Part shown: piece by piece, positions 39,610 through 48,635 of the stretch
Layout: each line of letters begins with the position of its first letter
Position numbering within the stretch: position 1 is the first letter of the stretch
Assembly (NCBI RefSeq): GCF_009909235.1
Contig: NZ_JAAAPO010000005.1
Coordinates: forward strand, 124,001-188,000
Direction of reading: 5' to 3'
Source of the DNA: Novosphingobium ovatum
GTDB taxonomy: Bacteria > Pseudomonadota > Alphaproteobacteria > Sphingomonadales > Sphingomonadaceae
DNA length: 64,000 nt
Translations under genes and position numbers: made by a program
Notes under the pieces: generated by a model
Told to the model about the DNA's origin: nothing
The model's database searches: none
What the model saw: the letters and a program-made list of their open reading frames with translations, nothing else

Positions 39610-40416
39610 ATGGCCTTTTACACCTCGCTCAACGGCCTGCGCAACGCCCAGACCGAACTCAACACGATCTCGAACAACCTGGCCAATGCCGAAACCACCG
39701 GCTTCAAGAAAAGCCGCGTGAACTTCTCGGACATTGTCGCCGGTTCGGCCTATTCGAACCCGAAACTGGTGCAGGGCATCGGCTCGATGGTCAAAACCAT
39801 CGACCAGAACTTTGCCTCGGGCGCGATCATGTCGACCGGTTCGGCGCTGGATCTGGCGGTCAATGGCGAGGGCTTCTTTGCCGTCACCTCCCCGGTCAGT
39901 GGCGACACGCTGTACACCCGCAACGGCAATTTCACCACCGACAATTTGGGCAACATCGTCGACCAGAACGGCAACCGGCTGCAAATTCTGGCCTATAGCG
40001 GCGGCAGCTTTGCCACCACGGTGTCCGATGGCGTGCTTTCGCCCACCAATGGCAATGGCGGCAATTACTCTGCGGTGCAGATCAAGACCGACGGGACGAT
40101 CATCGCCTCCTATTCAGACGGCACGGTCAGCACCGTGGGCAAGGTGGCGCTGGCCAGCTTTGTCTCGCCAGGTGGGCTGTTGCAGGTGGGCAATCAGGAC
40201 TGGCAGGCCACCGGCCTGTCGGGCGCGGCCACCTATGCCGCGCCGGACGCCAACGGGCTGGGCAACATCCTGTCGGGCAGTCTGGAACAGTCCAACGTCG
40301 ACATGTCCGAGGAAATGGTCAGCCTGATCACCGCCCAGCGCTTTTTCCAGGCCAACGCCAAAGCGATCGATACCTCGACCGCGGTGGCCGACGCCGTGAT
40401 CAACCTGCGGTCGTAA
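39610..40416 (+). CDS. flgE: flagellar hook protein FlgE (minimal)
   Basis: A 268-residue hook/rod-family protein in the flgE position. The N-terminus (MAFYTSLNGLRNAQTELNTISNNLANAETTGFKKSR) and C-terminus (GSLEQSNVDMSEEMVSLITAQRFFQANAKAIDT) are canonical, and VNGEGFFAV marks the D1 domain. Most hook proteins have 400 or more residues; here the central surface domains are almost absent, so the hook should be thin and smooth. Confidence 0.9.
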   Translation: MAFYTSLNGLRNAQTELNTISNNLANAETTGFKKSRVNFSDIVAGSAYSNPKLVQGIGSMVKTIDQNFASGAIMSTGSALDLAVNGEGFFAVTSPVSGDTLYTRNGNFTTDNLGNIVDQNGNRLQILAYSGGSFATTVSDGVLSPTNGNGGNYSAVQIKTDGTIIASYSDGTVSTVGKVALASFVSPGGLLQVGNQDWQATGLSGAATYAAPDANGLGNILSGSLEQSNVDMSEEMVSLITAQRFFQANAKAIDTSTAVADAVINLRS

Positions 40417-40422
40417 TAGGTC

Positions 40423-41172
40423 ATGGACCGGCTGATCTACACCGCCGTATCGGGCATGACCGATTCGATGACCCGCGAAAGGGTGATCGCGTCGAACATG
40501 GCCAACGCGCAAACCATCGGTTTCCGGTCCGAGGTGATCTATGCCACCCCCGTGACGCTGCGCGGCGGGCCGCTGGAGGCCCGCGCCATGGCCGATTCCG
40601 AAGTACGCGGCGTCAACATGACCGGCGGCACCATCACCCCCACCGGCCGCAAGCTGGACATTGCCGTGGATGGCAATGACCTGATCGCGGTGCAGGCGCA
40701 GGACGGATCAGAGGTCTATACCCGCCGCGGCGACCTGAGCATTTCGGCCACCGGCGTATTGGAAAACGGCGAAGGCCGCCCCGTCATCGGCAATGGCGGC
40801 CCGATCACCGTGCCGGTGGACGCCACCGTCAGCATTGGCCCGGATGGATCGGTGCTGGTGGCGCAGGACGGCCAGCCCGGCCTGCCGCCGCAGCCCGTCG
40901 ACCGGATCAAGCTGGCCAGCCCCGCCGGCACGCAGGTGCAAAAGGGGCTGGACGGGCTGTTCCGCATCGCTGGCGGCGGCACCCTGCCCGCCAATGCCGA
41001 TGCCAAGGTCATCCCCGGCTCGGTTGAACAGTCCAACGTCGATCCGGGCGAGGTGCTGGTGCAGATGGTGCAGGCCCAGCGCCTGTTCGACATCCGCACC
41101 AAGCTGATCGCCACCGCCAAGGAAGTGGACCAGTCCGGCACCGCGCTGATGCGCATGTCCGGCAGCAGTTGA
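40423..41172 (+). CDS. flgF: flagellar rod protein FlgF
   Basis: A 249-residue proximal rod protein: MDRLIYTAVSGMTDSMTRERVIASNMANAQTIGFRSE at the N-terminus, IAVDGNDLIAVQAQDGSEVYTRRGDLSISATG in the middle and SVEQSNVDPGEVLVQMVQAQRLFDIRTKLI at the C-terminus. It lies 6 bases after flgE. A 46-base gap then leads to flgG. Confidence 0.93.
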   Translation: MDRLIYTAVSGMTDSMTRERVIASNMANAQTIGFRSEVIYATPVTLRGGPLEARAMADSEVRGVNMTGGTITPTGRKLDIAVDGNDLIAVQAQDGSEVYTRRGDLSISATGVLENGEGRPVIGNGGPITVPVDATVSIGPDGSVLVAQDGQPGLPPQPVDRIKLASPAGTQVQKGLDGLFRIAGGGTLPANADAKVIPGSVEQSNVDPGEVLVQMVQAQRLFDIRTKLIATAKEVDQSGTALMRMSGSS

Positions 41173-41218
41173 TCGCCCCCACCCCACACACGCTGATCCC
41201 AGCCAAAGGTAACGCCCC

Positions 41219-42007
41219 ATGAGCTCCTCTGCCCTTCAGGTCGCCCGCACCGGTCTTTCGGCCCAAGACACCCGCATGCAGGTGATCGCCAACAATCTGG
41301 CCAACGTGTCGACCACCGCGTTCAAGCGCGACCGCACCAATTTCTCGACGCTGGCCTATCAGGATGCGCGCGTGGCGGGGCAATTGTCCTCGGCGCAAAG
41401 CCAGTTTGCCACAGGGCTCAATCTGGGCACGGGCGTTGGCGTCTCCTCCACCACCCGCATCGATGAGCAAGGCTCGCTGGAGAACACCGGCAACGGGCTG
41501 GACGTGGCGATTTCGGGCAATGGATATTATCAGGTGCTGATGCCCAACGGCCAGACCTCCTATACCCGCGCGGGCAATTTCAGCCTGTCGGCCGAAGGGC
41601 AATTGGTCAATTCCGATGGCTATCCCATCCAGCCGGCGATCACTGTGCCGACCGGGGCCACCGCGATCACCATTGCGGCCGATGGCACCGTGTCGGCCAT
41701 GTTGCAGGGGCAGACCGCCGCGACGCAGGTGGGCCAGATCAACACGGCCAGCTTTGCCAACCCCACCGCGCTACAGGCGCTGGGCAACAACCTGTATCAG
41801 GAAACCGCCGCCAGTGGCGTGGCACAGGTCGGGGTCCCCGGCACCACCGGGCGCGGCACGCTGAAACAGGGGTTCCTGGAATCCTCGAACGTCAACATCG
41901 TGACCGAGCTGGTCGACATGATCGAATGCCAGCGCGCCTATGAGATCAACTCCAAGATGATCTCTTCGGTCGACGAGATGCTGAAGAACGCGAACCAGAC
42001 GCTGTGA
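41219..42007 (+). CDS. flgG: flagellar distal rod protein FlgG
   Basis: A 262-residue distal rod protein. SALQVARTGLSAQDTRMQVIANNLANVSTTAFKRDR and the ending LKQGFLESSNVNIVTELVDMIECQRAYEINSKMISSVDEM match FlgG closely, and its length is exactly typical. It overlaps the possible GTG start of flgH at its stop codon. Confidence 0.95.
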   Translation: MSSSALQVARTGLSAQDTRMQVIANNLANVSTTAFKRDRTNFSTLAYQDARVAGQLSSAQSQFATGLNLGTGVGVSSTTRIDEQGSLENTGNGLDVAISGNGYYQVLMPNGQTSYTRAGNFSLSAEGQLVNSDGYPIQPAITVPTGATAITIAADGTVSAMLQGQTAATQVGQINTASFANPTALQALGNNLYQETAASGVAQVGVPGTTGRGTLKQGFLESSNVNIVTELVDMIECQRAYEINSKMISSVDEMLKNANQTL

Positions 42008-42015
42008 GATCCGCC

Positions 42016-42678
42016 ATGACGCGCATCACCCCATCGCTTCGCCCAATCGTGGCCATTGCCCTGCTGGCGCTGTCCTGCCCCGCGCAGGCCGGACGCCCCC
42101 CCGCAGGCTTTGCCGCCAGCGCGCCGCCGGCACTGCCCACGGCGCAGGCCAACGGATCGATCTTTGCCGCGGCCGGATATGCCCCGCTGTTCACCGGCGC
42201 GCGGGCGCGCGGCGTGGGCGACATGGTGACGATCATTCTGGCCGAAAGCACATCGACCAGCCGCACCGCCGCCACCAAAACCACCCGCACCGGCAATGGC
42301 CAGATCACCCCGCCAACGGCCGGTCCGTTCGTGATTGATCCCAATGCCCTTAATGCTTCGGCCTCCGGGTCGTTCAATGGTCAGGGCAATACCGCCCAGA
42401 CCAGCAGCTTTGTCGGCACGCTGGCCGTCACCATCGCCGAAGTGCGCCCCAACGGCACCGCTTTGGTCAGAGGAGAAAAGCGGATGAAACTGGTGCAAGG
42501 TGAGGAATGGCTGCAATTCTCAGGAATTGTCCGCCTGACCGACATCGACCAGACCAACTCCGTCCTGTCCTCGCAGGTGGCTGACGCGCATATCAACTAT
42601 GGCGGCAATGGCACCATCATGCGCAGCGCGCGTGAAGGCTGGCTGTCCAAGTTCTTCACCATGATCAGCCCGTTCTGA
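42016..42678 (+). CDS. flgH: flagellar L-ring protein FlgH
   Basis: A 220-residue outer-membrane L-ring protein with a signal peptide. The segments DMVTIILAESTSTSRTAATKT, GEKRMKLVQGEEWLQFSGIVRLTDID and SSQVADAHINYGGNG are diagnostic. A Cys lies at the end of the hydrophobic stretch (LLALSC), but Ala at -3 makes the lipobox poor. A GTG four codons earlier is an alternative start. The stop overlaps the first possible ATG of flgI. Confidence 0.93.
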   Translation: MTRITPSLRPIVAIALLALSCPAQAGRPPAGFAASAPPALPTAQANGSIFAAAGYAPLFTGARARGVGDMVTIILAESTSTSRTAATKTTRTGNGQITPPTAGPFVIDPNALNASASGSFNGQGNTAQTSSFVGTLAVTIAEVRPNGTALVRGEKRMKLVQGEEWLQFSGIVRLTDIDQTNSVLSSQVADAHINYGGNGTIMRSAREGWLSKFFTMISPF

Positions 42679-42695
42679 TGGACAGGAGAACCCAG

Positions 42696-43859
42696 ATGAC
42701 CGCCTATCCCGTCACCATCCGCCGCCGCCGGTCCATGCGCGGGCGGGTCGCCCCGCTGTGGCGGCGCATTGTGGCCGCGCTGGCGCTGATCGCGTGGATC
42801 GCGGGGGCCACCGCCCCGGCCCAGGCCGAACGCGTGCGCGACATTGGCGCGTTTCAGGGCGTGCGATCAAACCAGCTGACCGGCTATGGCATTGTCGTGG
42901 GTCTGGACGGGTCGGGCGATGACAGTCTGGAATATCTGACTCAGGCAATGAAGGGCGTGTCGGGCCGGATGGGGCTGCAATTGCCCGCCGGTGTCACGCC
43001 CGCGCTGAAAAACGCCGCCGCCGTGCTGGTAACGGCCGACCTGCCCGCCTTTGCCAAGCCGGGGCAGCGGATCGACATCACCGTGTCCGCCATCGGCAAG
43101 GCCAAGTCCCTGCGCGGAGGCGCGCTGATCCTGACGCCGCTGTATGGCGCCGACGGGCAGATCTATGCCATGGCGCAGGGCAATCTGGCGGTGGGCGGTC
43201 TGGGCGTTGCGGCCAAGGACGGATCGCAATTGTCGGTCAACATTCCCACCGTTGGCCGCATTGCCGAAGGGGCCAGTGTGGAACGCGCCGTTGCCACCGG
43301 TTTCGAAAATGGCGATGTGCTGCGCTATAACCTGCACGCGGCCGATTTCCTGACGGCGCAGCGCGTGCGCGACGCGATCAACACCCGTTTCCCCGGCATG
43401 GCCGTGGCCGAAGACGCGGTGACCATCGCCCTGCGCCTGCCGCCCGGTTCGGACACGCGCTCCAGCCTGCTGGCCTCGATCGAGATGATCGATGTTGTCC
43501 CCGCCGAAGCCCCCGCCCGCGTCATCATCAACAGCCGCACCGGCACGGTGGTGATCAACAGCGCGGTGCGTCTGTTGCCCGCCGCCGTCAGCCACGGCAA
43601 ACTGACCGTGCGCATCAACGAAAAACCCCGCGTCAGCCAGCCCAACCCGCTGGCGGGCGGACAGACCACCGTCACCCCCAACAGCCAGATCTCCGCACAG
43701 GAAGATCAGGCCCACATCGCCTTGATGAAGGGCGGCGCGTCGCTGTCCAAGATCGTCGATGCTCTCAACCTGCTGGGCGTGACGCCCTCGGATCTGGTCG
43801 CCATTCTGGAAGCCTTGAAACAGGCTGGCGCCCTGAAAGCCGAGATGGTGGTGATATGA
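42696..43859 (+). CDS. flgI: flagellar P-ring protein FlgI
   Basis: A 387-residue periplasmic P-ring protein. A long Arg-rich N-terminus precedes the signal helix (IVAALALIAWIAGATAPAQA). Family segments include RVRDIGAFQGVRSNQLTGYGIVVGLDGSGD, ANPLAGGQT-like QPNPLAGGQTTV and VDALNLLGVTPSDLVAILEALKQAGAL. The ATG at 42696 has AGGAG 7 bases upstream, better than the ATG at 42678 that overlaps flgH. It overlaps flgJ (ATGA). Confidence 0.95.
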   Translation: MTAYPVTIRRRRSMRGRVAPLWRRIVAALALIAWIAGATAPAQAERVRDIGAFQGVRSNQLTGYGIVVGLDGSGDDSLEYLTQAMKGVSGRMGLQLPAGVTPALKNAAAVLVTADLPAFAKPGQRIDITVSAIGKAKSLRGGALILTPLYGADGQIYAMAQGNLAVGGLGVAAKDGSQLSVNIPTVGRIAEGASVERAVATGFENGDVLRYNLHAADFLTAQRVRDAINTRFPGMAVAEDAVTIALRLPPGSDTRSSLLASIEMIDVVPAEAPARVIINSRTGTVVINSAVRLLPAAVSHGKLTVRINEKPRVSQPNPLAGGQTTVTPNSQISAQEDQAHIALMKGGASLSKIVDALNLLGVTPSDLVAILEALKQAGALKAEMVVI

Positions 43860-44224
43860 CCAGCCCCCTGTCCGCCGCCTCTGACGCCGCCAACACCGCG
43901 ATCAGCGGTACCAACGGGACAGCCCGCGCCACCGCGACCAACAAGTCCGATGCCCGCCAGGCCGCAGAACAGTTCGAAGCGATCTTTTTGCGCAAGATGC
44001 TGGCCGAGGCGCGCAAGACGCATTTCGACAATGGGCTGTTCACCGATTCGGGCGCGCAGACCTTTCGCGACATGCAGGATGCGCATTTTGCCGAGGTAGC
44101 ATCGCAATCGGATGCTTTTGGTCTGGCGCGTATCATCGAAGCGCGACTGGCACGCCAAACCGGCACGGCCAGCGCTGATCCTGCCGCCACCAGCGGCGCC
44201 ACCAGCACCGGTCAGGGAGGCTAA
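43856..44224 (+). CDS. flgJ: rod-binding protein FlgJ (no muramidase domain)
   Basis: A 122-residue protein that corresponds only to the N-terminal rod-binding domain of FlgJ: ARQAAEQFEAIFLRKMLAEARKTH...GAQTFRDMQDAHFAEVASQSDAFGLARIIEARL. The flanks are low complexity. The peptidoglycan hydrolase domain of enterobacterial FlgJ is missing; the separate SLT-domain protein at 34348 is the probable substitute. It overlaps flgI and ends 3 bases before flgK. Confidence 0.9.
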   Translation: MTSPLSAASDAANTAISGTNGTARATATNKSDARQAAEQFEAIFLRKMLAEARKTHFDNGLFTDSGAQTFRDMQDAHFAEVASQSDAFGLARIIEARLARQTGTASADPAATSGATSTGQGG

Positions 44225-44227
44225 GCC

Positions 44228-45565
44228 ATGTCGACGGACATGATCACCATCGCCGCCAGCGGCACGCGCGCCGCCCGCGCGATGCTGGATGTGACCGCGC
44301 AGAATATCGCCAATGCCAATACCACCGGCTATGTGCGGCGCTCGGTCAACCTGTCCGAATTGTCCTCGACCGGCATGGGGGCCTCCTTTGGCGAGGTGTC
44401 GCAATATGGCGTGCGCGTCACCGGCATCACGCGCAACGTCAGTGCCTTTCTGCAATCCGAAGTGCGCCGTACCGGATCGGATTCGGCCCGCGCCGACACG
44501 CTGGTTTCGGGCCTGACCAATGTCAGCGATGCGCTGGATCAGTCGAACGTTTACAATTCGATCAGCAGCTTCATGGCCGCCGCGCAAAAACTGACTGCCA
44601 ATCCCACCGATTCCTCGCTGCGGGCCAACCTGCTGGAATCGGCGCGCACCATGGCGCAAAGCTTCAACACGGCCAGCAAGTCGCTGGATGCGGCCACGCA
44701 AGGGCTGCAATTCTCGGCCGATGGCAACGTCACCAGCTTGAACGATCTGGCCCAAAGCCTGGCCGTGCTGAACACCCGCATCCGCGCCGACAACGATCCG
44801 CAATCGAACCACGCCACCTTGCTGGACGAGCGGGACAAGATCCTGCAGCAGATGAGCGAATATGCCGACATTACCACCACCGTGGCATCGGACAACACCG
44901 TGCAGGTGCAGATTGGCGGCGCCACCGGACAGATGCTGGTGGACAATAACGGGGCCAACACAGTCTCGATGGCGACGGCCGCGGATGGCACGATCACCTA
45001 TGCGCTGGGCGGCAAGACGCTGACGCTGTCGGGCGGATCACTTGCGGGGCAGCAACAGGCGCTGACCACCGCGGCCAGCGCACGCGCCAAGCTGGACACG
45101 ATCGCCGACACGTTGATGGAAACCGTCAACGACCAACAGGCCGCCGGTGTCGATCTGAATGGCAACACGCCGGCCGCCGCCATGTTCAGCGGTTCTGGTG
45201 CGGGCGGCATGACCATCGCCATGACATCTGGCGACAGCATTGCCACCGCGCCCAATACGGCGCTGGCCGGCAGCAAGGACGTGTCGAACCTGACCGCGCT
45301 GCAATCCGCGCTGTCGGACGCCAATATCGCGGGCGACACCAACGACTTGCTGTTCAGCCTGTCGGCAGCGGTGGCCAGCAACACGACCACCCGTGACGCG
45401 CTCAGCTCGATCGCGTCCAACGCCAAAGCCGCGCTGAGCGAGGAGGCTGGCGTCGACCTGGATACCGAAGCGGCCAATCTGGTGCGCTATCAACAGGCCT
45501 TTCAGGCTTCGGGCAAGGTGATCCAGATCGCCTCGTCCCTGTTTGACCAGTTGCTGAACCTGTGA
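44228..45565 (+). CDS. flgK: hook-filament junction protein FlgK
   Basis: A 445-residue hook-associated protein. The N-terminus (GTRAARAMLDVTAQNIANANTTGYVRRSVNLSE), the middle helix LLDERDKILQQMSEYADI and the C-terminus (EEAGVDLDTEAANLVRYQQAFQASGKVIQIASSLFDQLLNL) are typical. It is built with the help of FlgN. Confidence 0.94.
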   Translation: MSTDMITIAASGTRAARAMLDVTAQNIANANTTGYVRRSVNLSELSSTGMGASFGEVSQYGVRVTGITRNVSAFLQSEVRRTGSDSARADTLVSGLTNVSDALDQSNVYNSISSFMAAAQKLTANPTDSSLRANLLESARTMAQSFNTASKSLDAATQGLQFSADGNVTSLNDLAQSLAVLNTRIRADNDPQSNHATLLDERDKILQQMSEYADITTTVASDNTVQVQIGGATGQMLVDNNGANTVSMATAADGTITYALGGKTLTLSGGSLAGQQQALTTAASARAKLDTIADTLMETVNDQQAAGVDLNGNTPAAAMFSGSGAGGMTIAMTSGDSIATAPNTALAGSKDVSNLTALQSALSDANIAGDTNDLLFSLSAAVASNTTTRDALSSIASNAKAALSEEAGVDLDTEAANLVRYQQAFQASGKVIQIASSLFDQLLNL

Positions 45566-45581
45566 CGAAGGAAGCTGTACG

Positions 45582-46517
45582 ATGACCGCGCTGAGCACGG
45601 GCGCCTTTTACGAAAGGGCGATCAACAATCTCACCACGCTGCGCAAGCAGAGCGAGACGCTGCAGGCGCAGATCGCGACCGGCGAGAAGGTCCAGCATTC
45701 CTATGAAAACGCGGTAGCCGCCGCCCAGTTGCGCACGCTTTCGCTGGCCAACACCATGGCGGAGGCCGACACGTCGAACATCACCGTCGCCAAGACGCAG
45801 CTGACCCAGACCGATGATGTGCTGAGCGAATTTGCCGACATCCTCTCGCAGGTGCAGACGCTGACGACGCAGGCCGCCAGTGCCACGCTGAACGATACCC
45901 AGCGCGCCGCGATCGGCACCCAACTGAAGGGCTATTACCAAAATTTGGTCAATCTGGCCAACACCACCGACAGTTACGGCCACGCGCTGTTTGGCGGTCA
46001 GGGCACCGGACAGGCCTATAGCTACAACGCCGACGGAACGGTCAAGTATGACGGCACCGGCAGCGCGCCCGACCTGACACTGGGGCCGGGGCTGTCGGTT
46101 ACGGCCGGGATCACCGGGCCCGAATTCCTCACGACAGGATCTGGCAGCTCGTCGACCAACCTCCTCAACGCGATCAAGGCACTGGGCGACACGCTGGCGG
46201 CGGGCAGTGGCGGGTCCACCACCGGCACCAGCGCGCTGGCAAGCGCGGCAAATGCAGCGCTGACACAACTGAACAGCGGGATGGATTCCATCACCACCGC
46301 ACAAACGGTCATCGGCGCGCGGCTGGCATGGGTGAACACCACCGAAACGATGCAGACCCAGATGAAAACCCTGCGCGAAAATCAGCAGAGCGACATTGGC
46401 GGCACCGACATGACCAGCGCCATCGCCCGCCTGCAGGAAACGATGACCGTGCTCGAGGCCAGCCAGTCCAGCTTTGTCAAACTGGCCAACCTCAGCCTGT
46501 TTTCGATGTTGAACTAA
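45582..46517 (+). CDS. flgL: hook-filament junction protein FlgL
   Basis: A 311-residue flagellin-like junction protein: FYERAINNLTTLRKQSETLQAQIATGEKVQHSYENAVAAAQLRTLS at the N-terminus, LVNLANTTDSYGHALFGG in the middle and TSAIARLQETMTVLEASQSSFVKLANLSLFSML at the C-terminus. It closes the hook operon proper. The motor genes follow after 87 bases. Confidence 0.93.
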   Translation: MTALSTGAFYERAINNLTTLRKQSETLQAQIATGEKVQHSYENAVAAAQLRTLSLANTMAEADTSNITVAKTQLTQTDDVLSEFADILSQVQTLTTQAASATLNDTQRAAIGTQLKGYYQNLVNLANTTDSYGHALFGGQGTGQAYSYNADGTVKYDGTGSAPDLTLGPGLSVTAGITGPEFLTTGSGSSSTNLLNAIKALGDTLAAGSGGSTTGTSALASAANAALTQLNSGMDSITTAQTVIGARLAWVNTTETMQTQMKTLRENQQSDIGGTDMTSAIARLQETMTVLEASQSSFVKLANLSLFSMLN

Positions 46518-46604
46518 ACACCCTGCCCCGCCGCGACGGGAGCGGCAGGCAGAGCACATGGATGAGGAAATCCGCCAAAGCGGCGTTCCGGGGGATTTGT
46601 ACAG

Positions 46605-47468
46605 ATGTTTGCTGGTATTGGCATGGTCGTCCTTTTCGTCGCGGTGTTTGGCGTGTTCGCCATGACCGGCGGCGCGCTCGGCCCGGTGTTCGAGGCGATC
46701 CCGCATGAAATGGCCACCATCGGCGGGGCGGGCATCGCCGCGCTGATCATCGGCAACGACATGCACGGGCTAAAGGCGCTGGGCGGCGGTTTCGGCAAGG
46801 TGTTCAAGGGCCCCAAGCACAACAAGCAGGACCACATCGACGTCATCGCCCTGACCACCAAGCTGATGAAGCTGCTGCGCACCGAAGGCCCGGTGGCGAT
46901 GGAAAGCCATGTGCAAGACCCCAAGTCCTCGCCCATCTTTGCCGAATATCCGCGCCTGCTGGCCAATCACGAGCTGATCGACCTGATCTGTGACACGCTG
47001 ACGCTGATCGTGGTGTCGTCGGGCACGTTGGAAGTGACCGCCGTCGAGGATGTGATGGACAATGCCATCAAGACCCACATGACCGCGCTGGAACACCCAC
47101 AGCATGCGATCCAGGGGCTGGGGGATGCCTTGCCCGCGCTGGGCATCGTGGCTGCGGTGTTGGGCGTGATCAAGACCATGGGCTCGATCGACAAGCCGCC
47201 CAGCGTGCTGGGTGCGATGATCGGTTCGGCGCTGGTGGGCACGTTCATGGGCGTGATGATGGCCTATGGCATCGTGGGCCCCATGGCCAGCCGCCTGCAA
47301 CAGGTGAACGAGGCCGACGCGCAGATCTTTCACTGCGTCAAGCAGGTGATCATCGCCTCGCTGCACGGCTGGCCCCAGCCGCTGGTGGTCGAAAGCGCGC
47401 GTTCCGGGCTGAGCCACGATTACCGCCCCGGCCTGTCCGAACTGCTTGACGCATTGCGCGGCCGGTAA
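46605..47468 (+). CDS. motA: flagellar motor stator protein MotA
   Basis: A 287-residue inner-membrane stator protein. GIGMVVLFVAVFGVFAMTGGALGPVFEAIPHEMATIGGAGIAAL and the channel segment ALPALGIVAAVLGVIKTMGSIDKPPSVLGAMIGSALVGTFMGVMMAYGIVGPMA identify MotA. Four membrane helices are expected, and the charged cytoplasmic loop that contacts FliG is present. It is paired with motB after 15 bases. Confidence 0.95.
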   Translation: MFAGIGMVVLFVAVFGVFAMTGGALGPVFEAIPHEMATIGGAGIAALIIGNDMHGLKALGGGFGKVFKGPKHNKQDHIDVIALTTKLMKLLRTEGPVAMESHVQDPKSSPIFAEYPRLLANHELIDLICDTLTLIVVSSGTLEVTAVEDVMDNAIKTHMTALEHPQHAIQGLGDALPALGIVAAVLGVIKTMGSIDKPPSVLGAMIGSALVGTFMGVMMAYGIVGPMASRLQQVNEADAQIFHCVKQVIIASLHGWPQPLVVESARSGLSHDYRPGLSELLDALRGR

Positions 47469-47483
47469 CGGGGACACATCGCC

Positions 47484-48506
47484 ATGGCTCCGCCGAAAAA
47501 GGCCGGCAAGCAGGAGATCCCTGCGCCGATCATCGTCAAGAAGATCACCGTGGTCGCCGCCGGCCACCATGGCGGCGCGTGGAAGGTGGCCTATGCCGAC
47601 TTTGTGACGGCAATGATGGCGTTCTTTCTGCTGATGTGGCTGCTGGGCGCCACGACCGAAAAACAGCGCAAGGGCATCGCCGACTATTTCACCCCGACAC
47701 TGGTCAAGATGCGCCAGGAAAGCGCCGGGTCCAATGGCATGCTGGGCGGCAGCTCGCTGACCGATGCCGACAAATATCCGCACCGTGCCGGGCAAACCGG
47801 CACCCGCGCCATGACCATTCCGCGCGACACCACCGGCGGGCCCAAGGAAGGCGGCAGCAACGTCAAGAAGGTCTCGACCGTGACGCAAAAGCTGCAACAG
47901 CGCATGAGCGCCAGCGAGCGGCTGAAGCGTCTGGCCCGCATCCTGAAGATTACCGCCACCCCTGATGGCATCCGCATCGACATGGTGGATGACGCGAATT
48001 TCTCGATGTTCCAACTGGGCACGACGGTATTGACGCCTGATGCAGTCGAACTGATGCACGCCATCGGCGCGGTGATCAGGGACGAGCAAGGCGATCTGGT
48101 GATCCGCGGCCACACCGACGGGCTGAAATACCGTGGCGGCGACGGCGCGACGGGGGCAGGCGTCAACAACTGGTCACTCTCGGCCGGCCGGGCAGAGGCC
48201 ACGCGGCAGGCGCTGATCCGTTCGGGCGTGGGGGAAACCAGGTTCAAGCGGATCGAGGGCGTGGCCGACCGCGAGCCGCTGGTGGGCGATGATCCGGCCG
48301 ACGCGCGCAACCGGCGCATGTCGATCCTGATGAACACCGATGGCGGCCCGCCGCCGCCGCGCCCCGGCGAAAAACCCGAACCGGAAAAGCCTGCGCCCGA
48401 AAAGCCCGCTCCGGCCGGCGCCCATGGCGCGCCACCGCCAGCGCCGCCCGCACGCCCCGTGCCCGCCCCTGCGGCGGCGGCGCATGGCGGTGGGGGGCAT
48501 CATTAA
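47484..48506 (+). CDS. motB: flagellar motor stator protein MotB
   Basis: A 340-residue stator protein. The single membrane helix contains the proton-carrying Asp (WKVAYADFVTAMMAFFLLMWLLG). The C-terminal OmpA-like domain binds peptidoglycan (VIRGHTDGLKYR...NNWSLSAGRAEATRQALIRSGV...ARNRRMSILMNTD). The tail is rich in Pro, Glu, Lys and Ala and is probably disordered. It is the only full MotB in the window. Confidence 0.95.
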   Translation: MAPPKKAGKQEIPAPIIVKKITVVAAGHHGGAWKVAYADFVTAMMAFFLLMWLLGATTEKQRKGIADYFTPTLVKMRQESAGSNGMLGGSSLTDADKYPHRAGQTGTRAMTIPRDTTGGPKEGGSNVKKVSTVTQKLQQRMSASERLKRLARILKITATPDGIRIDMVDDANFSMFQLGTTVLTPDAVELMHAIGAVIRDEQGDLVIRGHTDGLKYRGGDGATGAGVNNWSLSAGRAEATRQALIRSGVGETRFKRIEGVADREPLVGDDPADARNRRMSILMNTDGGPPPPRPGEKPEPEKPAPEKPAPAGAHGAPPPAPPARPVPAPAAAAHGGGGHH

Positions 48507-48635
48507 CGCCTGCGGCAAACACGTATACCCCTTACAGCCAAGCCTTCACCTTGATTGCTTACGTCTTGTCCATGAACGGTCGGGGGCGTTCGGTCCCCGC
48601 CCAGACCCTTTGGTTTTCTGGACAGGATCGTCACC

